Source: Rhodobiaceae bacterium (GTDB lineage: Bacteria; Pseudomonadota; Alphaproteobacteria; Rhizobiales; JAKPQE01). From it: a DNA stretch of 64,000 nt. The translations under genes were made by a program, and so were the position numbers. Of this stretch, positions 17,756-25,168 are shown piece after piece. Under the pieces are notes generated by a model. That model searched no databases and had not been told where the DNA came from. It saw only the letters and a list, made by a program, of their open reading frames with translations. How positions within the stretch are numbered: position 1 is the first letter of the stretch; each line of letters starts with the position of its first letter. Where the stretch lies: contig JANQEG010000115.1 in NCBI GenBank assembly GCA_028278505.1, forward strand, positions 1 through 64,000, written 5' to 3'.

Positions 17756-18268
17756 TCAGTTCATCACAAAACCGCCGGTCTCGTGCCGGAAGTCGATGGA
17801 GAGGTTCTGGCCGGGGACAAGCGTCACCCGGCGCGTCGATTCGTAGTCGAAGCCTTCTTCGCGCGGCGTATCGCGCATGCGCGCGGTGATCGTATGGTCG
17901 CCGGCCGGAACCAGGAACCGCTCATAGAGCCGCGACGGCCCGTCCTTGGCGATCCCCGAAGGCGGCAGCGACTTGAAGAAGAGCTGCTCGCCGTTGACCT
18001 CGAGTTCGGTCACCACCGGCGGCCGTTCGCGCGGGCAGTCGAGCGGCACGCGCTTGTTCGGCGGCAGCTTCTGCAGCTCCTCGCGGCTGCGCCGCTTGCA
18101 CAGCGACGAGCGGTCGGAGCCGTGGGTGAACGAGAATTTCAGCACCGCCATGCCGTCCGGGATGCGGCTGTAGCGCGGCCAGTCGTCGAACACGGCGGCA
18201 AGCGCCGACAGCGCGACCGTGAAGACGAGCATGCCGATGATCCGCGGAAACGATACGCCGTCGATCAT
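17756..18268 (-). CDS. Membrane-anchored periplasmic protein of unknown function
   Basis: This 170-residue protein has one N-terminal membrane segment (about residues 9-27, IIGMLVFTVALSALAAVF) and then a soluble, probably beta-rich domain facing the periplasm. Two Cys (57 in SSLCKRR, 78 in DCPRER) could form a disulfide or bind a metal. The second half (FLVPAGDHTITARM and RVTLVPGQNLSIDF) looks like an immunoglobulin-like sandwich. I do not recognise the family. Its start overlaps the stop of the cytochrome b fusion gene by four bases, so it is probably a partner or assembly factor of that protein. Confidence 0.65.
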   Translation of the reverse strand: MIDGVSFPRIIGMLVFTVALSALAAVFDDWPRYSRIPDGMAVLKFSFTHGSDRSSLCKRRSREELQKLPPNKRVPLDCPRERPPVVTELEVNGEQLFFKSLPPSGIAKDGPSRLYERFLVPAGDHTITARMRDTPREEGFDYESTRRVTLVPGQNLSIDFRHETGGFVMN

Positions 18269-19851
18269 AGCGCCTTCTCCTCCGCCGCGCCTGCCGAAGA
18301 GGGTGCCGGCGGCATCCGCGTTCCGCTGCCGTCATCGGCAGGCAGCGCCTTCAGCCGGTCGACGAAGTCGGCCAACTCGCGCCTGAACACCCGCCCCTCG
18401 GTCGGCGACGCCCACACCGTCAGCAGCCTTTCGCGCGGCACCCGCTTGCGCAAATAGGGATCGCGCTCGCCGGCGATGCGCTGCTTGGTCCAGTCGACGC
18501 CGAGCCGGTTGTGGCACGATCGTTCGGCGCAGCCGGCGACCACCACGCCGTCGGCCAGGTCGCGCGACAACACATAGTCGATCAGCGGCGGCGGCGCCAT
18601 CGCCACGCAGGGCAGCGCCAGCACCGCGCCGTCATGCCGGGCGCCGGCCGAATGGGTGCAGGCGATCACCAGCACCCGCGGCGCCCCGGTCAGCGTTTCG
18701 GCGACCTCCTGAACCCGGCCGCGCACCTCCGTCAGCGGCAGGTCGGGAATGTCGATGCCGGTCGCCAGTTCGGCGGTGCGCCGGAACGGCGTCGACGACG
18801 GGCACGCCCCCATGCAGATGCCGCAGGACACGCATTTCGATGCATTCACCGCCACTTCATGGCTGTAGGGCAGGTCGTCGCTGCGCGGCGCCAATATCAG
18901 CGCCTCATAGGGGCAGTCGTCGACACAGCGCCCGCAGCCATTGCAATGGGCCAGATCGACCGCCGCCGGTTTCGGTTTCTTCAGCGGCGGCAGCCATGGC
19001 ATCAGCCCGATGAGAAGCGTGGCGACGGCAAGGAACAGCCAGACCAGTCCCGGATTGCTGTCGGCCAGCGGATAAAGCGGCAGGTAGAACCAGTCGAGGC
19101 CGACGGGACTGGGTTCCTGGGTGAGGTCCGCCGGCCCCTGGCTGAGCGCCGGCTGCCACAGCGAGACGATGACAAGGCCGACGACGATGACGCCGGCGAG
19201 TAGCCGCGGCGGGTTGACCTTCGGCCGCGAGATGCGCTGGATGTGCACCCACATGATGAACAAGAGGATCAGCGGCACCGCGACGTGCAGGAAGATCAGC
19301 AGCGTGAAGAAGCGGCTCGACAACACGCCGCCGCTCAGATAGTTGCGGGCGATCGGCTCACCGAAGATGGGCAGCCAGTCGAGCAGTTCGGTCGAGGTGA
19401 CCGCGACGTATTGGGCGAGCTTGTCCCAGATCAGCCAATAGCCGGTGATGCCGGAGATATAGACCATCCAGATCACCGGGATACCGGTGAACCAAGAGAA
19501 CCAGCGCACGCCGCGATAACGGTCGAGCGCGAACTCCCGCGCCAGATGCACCAGCATCATCACCACCATCAGATCGGAGGCATAGCGGTGCAGGCTGCGC
19601 ATGACGCCGGCATGATACCAGTGGTCGTAGGTGTACCACTCGATCGATTCGTAGGTGTTCTCCAGGCCGGTATCGTAGACCGCGAACAGGTAGATGCCCG
19701 ACGCCGCGACGATCCAGTAGAGGAAATAGCCGATCGCGCCGAGCTGTCCGAACGGGTTGAGCTTCGGACCGAAAATCTTGTCGAGCAGTCCTTCAGCAGA
19801 TTCGAATATACGCCTGAGGCCCGAGCGAAGGCTGGAAATCACCGCTTCCAA
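18265..19851 (-). CDS. Cytochrome b / 2[4Fe-4S] ferredoxin / MvhD-like fusion protein
   Basis: This is a 528-residue, three-part redox protein. Residues 30-285 form a membrane cytochrome b of the bc1/b6f N-terminal type, with two heme-binding His pairs 14 residues apart: His88/His102 and His189/His203. Residues 300-352 hold a two-cluster ferredoxin domain (CNGCGRCVDDC and CVSCGICMGAC). Residues about 390-485 resemble the hydrogenase iron-sulfur subunit family (MvhD/FlpD), with Cys398, Cys415, Cys441 and Cys446. It could move electrons between the quinone pool and a cytoplasmic carrier. Its place in the eNOR-like operon suggests a link to NO reduction. The domain calls come from motifs; the joint function is inference. 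Confidence 0.8.
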   Translation of the reverse strand: MEAVISSLRSGLRRIFESAEGLLDKIFGPKLNPFGQLGAIGYFLYWIVAASGIYLFAVYDTGLENTYESIEWYTYDHWYHAGVMRSLHRYASDLMVVMMLVHLAREFALDRYRGVRWFSWFTGIPVIWMVYISGITGYWLIWDKLAQYVAVTSTELLDWLPIFGEPIARNYLSGGVLSSRFFTLLIFLHVAVPLILLFIMWVHIQRISRPKVNPPRLLAGVIVVGLVIVSLWQPALSQGPADLTQEPSPVGLDWFYLPLYPLADSNPGLVWLFLAVATLLIGLMPWLPPLKKPKPAAVDLAHCNGCGRCVDDCPYEALILAPRSDDLPYSHEVAVNASKCVSCGICMGACPSSTPFRRTAELATGIDIPDLPLTEVRGRVQEVAETLTGAPRVLVIACTHSAGARHDGAVLALPCVAMAPPPLIDYVLSRDLADGVVVAGCAERSCHNRLGVDWTKQRIAGERDPYLRKRVPRERLLTVWASPTEGRVFRRELADFVDRLKALPADDGSGTRMPPAPSSAGAAEEKAL

Positions 19852-19907
19852 CGGTTCTTCCTTTCATCATCAGTCGATCACGATCGATCTGGATTATTGT
19901 TTCTTTG

Positions 19908-20729
19908 TCAAGCGGGCCGTTTCTTGAACCATTCGCGGGCGATCCACCCGGCAAAGACGAGAAGTGACAGGGCACCGAGAACGATCCCGGCGATCGTCGA
20001 GCCGTAGCGGGTCGTGTAGTGGCCGGTGCTCGGATCGTAGGCGGTGCAGAAATAGCGGAACCGGTCAATGAGGCCGGAAACGGTCAACGGCCGGTCCCAG
20101 CCGTAGACGGCGCCCTTCAGCGGCTCCATCAGCATCTGGATCGGGAACTCGTCGCCGTAGACATGGCGGTAGACGACGCCGTCGGCATCGAGGATCGTCG
20201 TCTGGGCGATGTGATCGAAGCCGCCGGCGGCAGCGGCGTAGCTGAAGCCGAGCTCGCCGAGCAGCGTCTTAAGCGTCGCCGCATCGGCGCTGGCGATCCG
20301 CCAATTGTCCAGATCGATGTCCTGGTCGATGGCGAACTGGGCCATTCGGGTCGGCGTGTCGTTGCGCGCGTCGAACCCGATGGTCAGCACGGTGAACCGC
20401 TCCGGCCCGAACAGCTCCAGCGCGTCCTCGACCGCCACCCGCAAATGCTGGGTGGTGATCGGGCAGACGGTGCTGCAGCTCGAATAGACCAGGTTGATGA
20501 TGACCGGATTGCCGGCCAGTTCGCCGAGCGAGAACCGCGCGCCCGAAATGTCGACAAGGGCATGGTCGCCGACCTTGCGGCCGATCGCCTCGCGGCTGAC
20601 CTTGATGACGGTTTCCGGATCGAGATGGCGGCTCTTGTCGGTCGCCTTGGTGGCGGCCAGGGCATCGCCGGAGCAAAGCCCGGCGAGCGCCATCAGCCCC
20701 GCCGCCGCAAGCGCAAGTCTCAGCCTCAT
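19908..20729 (-). CDS. Sco1/SenC family copper chaperone
   Basis: Sco proteins deliver copper to, or reduce, the CuA site of heme-copper oxidase subunit II. The 273-residue product has an N-terminal signal (residues 1-25) and a thioredoxin-like domain with the copper-binding CSTVCP (Cys85, Cys89) and the partner His173 (GGFDHIAQTT). It also has an extra C-terminal membrane segment at about 247-265 followed by basic residues, which many Sco proteins lack. It overlaps ctaB by four bases within the operon whose subunit II carries a full CuA motif. Confidence 0.88.
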   Translation of the reverse strand: MRLRLALAAAGLMALAGLCSGDALAATKATDKSRHLDPETVIKVSREAIGRKVGDHALVDISGARFSLGELAGNPVIINLVYSSCSTVCPITTQHLRVAVEDALELFGPERFTVLTIGFDARNDTPTRMAQFAIDQDIDLDNWRIASADAATLKTLLGELGFSYAAAAGGFDHIAQTTILDADGVVYRHVYGDEFPIQMLMEPLKGAVYGWDRPLTVSGLIDRFRYFCTAYDPSTGHYTTRYGSTIAGIVLGALSLLVFAGWIAREWFKKRPA

Positions 20730-21598
20730 ATCAGTGATCCGAACGCCGCATCCAGGGAGACGCCGAGCACCAGCGCCGGAAGCTGGATCAGCGAGGCGAC
20801 AAAGTTCGCCATTGCGGTCTTTTTGGTCGGATTCCGGTAAAGCTGCCAGCTTTTATAGACCAGATAGCCGCCGCCGAGACCGGCGCCGAGGCCGTAGAAG
20901 AGGCCCTTGCCGAAGGCGAGCGGAACCAGCGAGATCAGCGCCAGCGCCAGCGAATGGGTGAGCACGGCCGCCTTCCAGGCGTATTCCGGCACGACGATCG
21001 GCAGCATCGGCACGCCGGCGACCGCATAGTCGTCGCCGCGCGCCGCCGCAAGGCTCCAGAAATGCGGTGGTGTCCACAGAAAAAGGACGATGGCGAGGAT
21101 GTAGGGCGTGACCTGCGGCATCGGATCGATCGCCGCCGCCCCGGCAAGCACGGCGAACGAGCCGGCCAGCCCGCCGACGACGATGTTCCACACCGTGCGC
21201 CGCTTCAGCCAGACCGTATAGACGATGCCGTAGGTGAATGCCCCGAGGAAGATGAAGAACGCGGCAAGCGAACCACCGGCCACCGTCGCCAGCGCCAGCG
21301 ACGCCGCCAGCAAGAGGGCGAAGCCAACGGGCCACCAGGCGCTTTCCGGCAGTGCCCCGCTGGCGAACGGCCGGTTGCGGGTGCGCCGCATAATCCGGTC
21401 GATATCGCGCTCATAATATTGGTTGAAGGCCCCTGCGGCGCCCGAAGCGCCCATGACGGCGATCACCAGCGCCAGGGTTTTCCAGAACGGCGGCATCGCG
21501 CCTTCGCTTGCCGCAATCCCGGCAATCGCACTCGCCGCGATCGCGATCGCGATCCTGAGTTTCAGGACGGAGATCGTCATTTTGACCGCGGCGAGCAT
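20726..21598 (-). CDS. ctaB: Protoheme IX farnesyltransferase (heme O synthase)
   Basis: This polytopic membrane enzyme attaches a farnesyl group to heme B, giving heme O, the precursor of heme A. The 290-residue product has the UbiA-family prenyl-diphosphate motif NQYYERDIDRIMRRTRNRP near the N-terminus and the second Asp-rich area around LAAARGDDYAVAGVPMLP. I set the start at 21598 because AAGGAG lies at proper distance; a GTG at 21619 is in frame. With ctaA at 25169 it suggests that the adjacent oxidoreductase uses heme O or A. Confidence 0.93.
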   Translation of the reverse strand: MLAAVKMTISVLKLRIAIAIAASAIAGIAASEGAMPPFWKTLALVIAVMGASGAAGAFNQYYERDIDRIMRRTRNRPFASGALPESAWWPVGFALLLAASLALATVAGGSLAAFFIFLGAFTYGIVYTVWLKRRTVWNIVVGGLAGSFAVLAGAAAIDPMPQVTPYILAIVLFLWTPPHFWSLAAARGDDYAVAGVPMLPIVVPEYAWKAAVLTHSLALALISLVPLAFGKGLFYGLGAGLGGGYLVYKSWQLYRNPTKKTAMANFVASLIQLPALVLGVSLDAAFGSLI

Positions 21599-21637
21599 CA
21601 CTTCACACTCCTTCGTCACTAAGTGCCGGGAACCCCA

Positions 21638-23362
21638 TCAACGGAACAGCCAGAGCTCTGACAGATATTTCCAGTTGATGAAGTAGTAGAGCACGAACGA
21701 GACGAAGAAGATCGCCACCAGCACGGCCGTGCCCGGAAGTTTGGTCGTCGCATGACTGCCATATTCCGAGGCCGCCTTGCCGCCGCCCGCATGCAGCGGG
21801 AAGGTCAGCTGATGACCGCTCTGCACCTTCTTGCCGAACAGCACCGTGCCGACGACAACGAGGATGAAGACCGCACCGCCGACCGACGCCAAGAGGGCGC
21901 CGATGCCGTTGAGGCCCATCATCAGGAACGCGCCCGCCGACGGCTCATAGCCGATGACCGCGTCCGAGAAGGTGATGTCCCAGTGCCGGCGCGGCATGCC
22001 GAGCGTGCCGGCGCCCATCATGAACAGCGAGATCATGCCGGCGCCGATGCCGAACAGATAGGGCTGCCATTTGGCGAGCGTCGGCCACACGATCTCGCGC
22101 TGGAAGATCAGCGGCAGCACCAGATAGGTCGCCGCCATGAAGGCGAGCGTGGTGCCGGCGACGACGGTGCCGTGGAAGTGTCCGGGCACGTAGAGCGTGT
22201 TGTGCATCAGCACGTTGAGCTGCTCGGTGCCGAGCACGACGCCGGAGATGCCGCCGATGAATCCGAACATCACCAGCGACAGGAACATGCCGGAGAAGGC
22301 CGGATGCCCCCAGGGCGCCTTGCGCAGCCATTCGAACATGCCCTTGTCGAAGCCGTTGCGCCGCTGCGCCGCCTCGATCGAGCCCGGAACCGTGAGGCCG
22401 TGCACCATCGAACCGACGACGGCGAGGTACATCATGTAGCTGGTGTTGACGATCTTCCAGCTCGGGTCCAAGCCGGGTTCGGCGAGCAGATGGTGCGCCG
22501 AAGCAAGCTGCAGGAACAGGATGTACATCAGGAACGCCGTGCGGCTGACCTTTTCCGACAGCGGCTTGGCGCCGACCAGCAACGCCGCGATCATGTACCA
22601 GATGGCGACATGGGCGGAGACGTTGATCTGCTGCGAGGAGTGGCCCATGCCCCACCACACGACCTTGTAGAGCAGCGGGTCGATATTGCTGATCAGACCC
22701 ACCGACCACAACAGCGTCGGGATCAGGATGATGGCGCCGGACGCCAGCGTGAAGACGGCGATGATCGCCGCCGTCAGCGCACCGAAGGTGACCAGCGGTA
22801 TCGAGCCCTCATAGGTGCCCTCCTCCTTGGCGATCACCAGGGTCGCAAAGAAGATGCCGACCGCAATCAGCGTACCGACCGCAAACAGGATCAGCGACAG
22901 GTAGAAGATCGGCTCGGCCATCAGCGGCGGATAGGAGGTGAACATCACCGACGATTCGCCGCGCAGCACCGCGACATTGGCCAGAACCGCGCCGGCCACC
23001 ATCAACAGGAAGGCGAGCCAGGCGAGTTTGGGTGTCGCCAGCCTGCTGTTCAACAATATCGCCGAGGCGAAATAGAGCACCGCCACCTCGAAGAAGATGA
23101 TCCAGAACAACAGCACGTTGGCGCCGTGCCCGGTCAGGACCAGATAGAACAGTTCGGCGGGAAGCAGGTGCACCGCCGGCCAGCGCGTCAGCGCCACCAA
23201 CAGGCCCATGACGCCGCCGAGCAGCAGGAAGATCACCGCGGCCACCGCGTTGACCTTGATCAGGGTCTGGGCTGCGGTATCGACCTTGAGGCCGGTGAAT
23301 TGGCAAGTGCGGAACTTGGCGGCGCGGCCGCCGATGGTTCCGACAGCGGTTTCGGCAGTCAT
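21638..23362 (-). CDS. Atypical heme-copper oxidoreductase subunit I, probable NO reductase of eNOR type
   Basis: This 574-residue protein of 12-14 helices keeps all six metal-binding His of the superfamily: His79 and His397 for the low-spin heme, His395 for the high-spin heme, and His241, His290 and His291 for CuB. In oxygen reductases a Tyr four residues after the first CuB ligand is covalently linked to it; here that position is Gln245 (GHSSQQINVSAH). Loss of this Tyr argues against ordinary oxygen reduction. It fits the alternative NO reductase class called eNOR, assigned from memory of that work. The upstream DNR-type operator and neighbouring nirS support NO reduction. It overlaps subunit II by four bases. 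Confidence 0.85.
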   Translation of the reverse strand: MTAETAVGTIGGRAAKFRTCQFTGLKVDTAAQTLIKVNAVAAVIFLLLGGVMGLLVALTRWPAVHLLPAELFYLVLTGHGANVLLFWIIFFEVAVLYFASAILLNSRLATPKLAWLAFLLMVAGAVLANVAVLRGESSVMFTSYPPLMAEPIFYLSLILFAVGTLIAVGIFFATLVIAKEEGTYEGSIPLVTFGALTAAIIAVFTLASGAIILIPTLLWSVGLISNIDPLLYKVVWWGMGHSSQQINVSAHVAIWYMIAALLVGAKPLSEKVSRTAFLMYILFLQLASAHHLLAEPGLDPSWKIVNTSYMMYLAVVGSMVHGLTVPGSIEAAQRRNGFDKGMFEWLRKAPWGHPAFSGMFLSLVMFGFIGGISGVVLGTEQLNVLMHNTLYVPGHFHGTVVAGTTLAFMAATYLVLPLIFQREIVWPTLAKWQPYLFGIGAGMISLFMMGAGTLGMPRRHWDITFSDAVIGYEPSAGAFLMMGLNGIGALLASVGGAVFILVVVGTVLFGKKVQSGHQLTFPLHAGGGKAASEYGSHATTKLPGTAVLVAIFFVSFVLYYFINWKYLSELWLFR

Positions 23363-23961
23363 TGCGTCACCTCCCCGTCCGCCAGTTTGCTGACCGCCAC
23401 CGGCGACTGGCCGCTGTCGGCGGTCTTCTTGTCGACGACGATGATCTTGCCGGTCATGACGTGATGGCCGAGGCCGCAGTATTCGTTACAGATAATCCCG
23501 AATTCACCGGTCTCGGTCGGCGTCAGCGTGATCACGTGCTCGTAACCCGGATGGATCTGAATGTTGATGTTGGTCGGCAGCAGCGAGAAGCCGTGCTGCA
23601 GGTCGACCGACGAGATGTGGAACCGGTAGCTCTGATCCTTCTCAAGCTGCAGGATCGGCCACCAGTCGAAGGTCCGGCCGAGCATGTAGGCATCGCCGCC
23701 GGGCGGCGGCGCGACGATCGGCACGCCCTCTTCTTCGCCGACCGTATGTTCCTCGGCAAAGGCCTCGACCTTCGCTTCGTAGTTCGAGGGCAGAATACGA
23801 TAGGCTTCCGGGCTCAGATTCTGTTCGCCGATGAAGTGCCAGGCGATCATGAAGCCGAACATGAAAAAGCCCCACAGGACGGCGATGATCACCCAGACGA
23901 GTTCGACCTTCTCAATCGGCTCTTTCCACCAGATACGTTGTTCAGGTGGCAGGACAGCCAT
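23359..23961 (-). CDS. Heme-copper oxidoreductase subunit II with CuA site
   Basis: This 200-residue membrane-anchored protein passes electrons from a soluble donor to subunit I. One membrane segment lies at about residues 20-42. The periplasmic cupredoxin domain carries a complete binuclear CuA motif: His123 (DLQHGF), Cys158, Glu160, Cys162, His166 and Met169 (C-x3-C-x3-H-x2-M). It is shorter than typical aa3 subunit II and close to the B-type layout with one helix. A full CuA means the donor is probably a cytochrome c or cupredoxin rather than quinol. The ATG at 23961 has a GGGAGG ribosome site. Confidence 0.92.
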   Translation of the reverse strand: MAVLPPEQRIWWKEPIEKVELVWVIIAVLWGFFMFGFMIAWHFIGEQNLSPEAYRILPSNYEAKVEAFAEEHTVGEEEGVPIVAPPPGGDAYMLGRTFDWWPILQLEKDQSYRFHISSVDLQHGFSLLPTNINIQIHPGYEHVITLTPTETGEFGIICNEYCGLGHHVMTGKIIVVDKKTADSGQSPVAVSKLADGEVTQ

Positions 23962-23979
23962 GATGTTCCCTCCCCGCGC

Positions 23980-24156
23980 TTATTGGGCAAGCGGGATGGA
24001 GGCAACTTCCATCACGCCCCAGATTGTGTAGAGCACCGTCGGTACGACGACACCGAGGAACAGCAGCAGGAACGGGCTATCGAGTATCCGCTGCATCATC
24101 GGTATCGGTTCCTGCCGCTCGGCCGGTCCCGTCTCTTCGGATTGAGTGTCAGACAT
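23980..24156 (-). CDS. Small single-helix membrane subunit of the oxidoreductase
   Basis: A 58-residue reading frame begins MSDTQSEETG. It has a polar N-terminus, a segment with MMQRILDSP, and one strong membrane helix (PFLLLFLGVVVPTVLYTIWG, about residues 28-47). GGGGGA lies nine bases before the ATG. It is the first gene after the operator at 24245 and sits 18 bases before subunit II. Its place and form resemble the small helix subunits (IIa/CbaD-like) of ba3-type oxidases. I assign it as a structural subunit by context; no enzymatic motif is present. Confidence 0.7.
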   Translation of the reverse strand: MSDTQSEETGPAERQEPIPMMQRILDSPFLLLFLGVVVPTVLYTIWGVMEVASIPLAQ

Positions 24157-24244
24157 CAAAAATCCCCCATGCGCGCATCGTCCCCGGCTCGTTTTGATAG
24201 AGTCCGGCCATGCTGAATCGGAGCACGGTTAACGCCCGCTCGTC

Positions 24245-24258
24245 TTGACTTTCGTCAA
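24245..24258. promoter_or_regulatory. DNR/FNR-type operator of the eNOR-like operon
   Basis: Perfect palindrome TTGACTTTCGTCAA, 89 bases upstream of the first gene of the leftward heme-copper operon and 162 bases before the rightward thioredoxin-like gene. It is the fifth copy in the window of the TTGAC-N4-GTCAA operator, which places the operon in the same regulon as nap, nnrS and nir. Confidence 0.82.
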
Positions 24259-24420
24259 TTCGGCCATCGGCCCGTTCCTCTACCGCCGAAGGAGGTGCCG
24301 GCCCCGAGGTCTTGCGATCGCGCGCGGCCGCGGCGCGGCCGGACTCGTCCATTGAATGCCGTCGGCAATGACGGCATGATCCGGGCGAAGGTAAATTTGG
24401 ACGCGAACGGAGAAAATCAG

Positions 24421-24846
24421 ATGGGTCGCCTGGCGGTAATTGCGATCATTCTGCTCGTCGTCGCAAACGCGGCGAGCGCGCTGTTCGCCACCTCCGTGCC
24501 GAGCCGCTTCAAGCACGAGGGCGACGACAAATTCATGGTCATCTATGTCGGCGCCGATGACTGCATGCCGTGCAAGCAATGGCGCAAAACGTTCCGCGAG
24601 GGTTTTGTCAATTCCGCCGAATTCAAGAAGCTCGAATATCACGAACTGATCGCGACCGAACTGAAGACCGCCTTCGACGACGAGAACTGGCCGCTCAATC
24701 TGCGCCGCTACCGCGACACCAGCAAAGCGCCGCGCGGCGCGCCGACCTGGATTCTGGTGCGCGGCCAGACCGTTGTCGCCTCGGCCGCGGGCCTCAGTGC
24801 GTGGCCGAAAAAGGTCTGGCCGATGGTGATGGAATCGGTCCGCTGA
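24421..24846 (+). CDS. Thioredoxin-like membrane-anchored protein
   Basis: The 141-residue product has an N-terminal signal or anchor (about residues 3-24). A thioredoxin-like domain follows with the redox motif CMPC (Cys48-Cys51) in the context VGADDCMPCKQW, and a probable cis-Pro stretch at RGAPTWILVRG. The ATG at 24421 has GGAGAA upstream; longer frames lack support. It diverges from the heme-copper operon across the shared operator. With ctaA downstream, a role in reducing Cys of CuA, Sco or cytochrome c precursors is reasonable but inferred. Confidence 0.75.
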   Translation: MGRLAVIAIILLVVANAASALFATSVPSRFKHEGDDKFMVIYVGADDCMPCKQWRKTFREGFVNSAEFKKLEYHELIATELKTAFDDENWPLNLRRYRDTSKAPRGAPTWILVRGQTVVASAAGLSAWPKKVWPMVMESVR

Positions 24847-24919
24847 ACCGGCGAAAGGCCCGCATCGGTCCATCATTGCCGGCGAATGGAAGAAAGACGT
24901 GATGATTGCGGGTATTGAC

Positions 24920-25018
24920 CCCCCTCCCTGTCCCTCCCCCATGAAGGGGGAGGGGACGATGGCGGCAATCCCGGCATACTCCCCTCCCCCTTGTGGGGAG
25001 GGGTCGGGGGTGGGGGTT
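24920..25018. repeat. GC-rich palindromic repeat pair
   Basis: Two C-rich/G-rich hairpin units occur in tandem: one centred on the ATGAAGG loop near 24940 and one with CCCCTCCCCCTTGTGGGGAG near 24985. Each is followed by a G-rich tail. The second type recurs several times between 26380 and 26800. No coding potential. Confidence 0.75.
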
Positions 25019-25122
25019 AGAGCGTATTCCCGAAAAGTGGGAACCGGTTTTCGGATAAGAATACGCGACAATAAAACAGATAGAGCGCTTTGAGTGATTC
25101 AGTTCGAACGAAAAGCACTCTA
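25019..25122. repeat. RIME1-like intergenic repeat
   Basis: A mosaic of two imperfect palindromes: CGAAAAGTGGGAACCGGTTTTCGG in the left half and GAGTG...CACTC with a TTCGAACGAA core in the right half. The layout matches the roughly 100-bp RIME1-type elements of Rhizobiales genomes. It lies between the thioredoxin-like gene and ctaA. Confidence 0.65.
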
Positions 25123-25168
25123 GGAAAGAAAAATTCCTCGCCAGCCTGCACCAGCTCAGGAACATCCC

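Noticed and set aside
21638-23961. Ordinary aa3 or ba3 cytochrome c oxidase
   Set aside because: The Tyr linked to the first CuB His in oxygen reductases is replaced by Gln245, and the operon carries the operator format of the denitrification genes.
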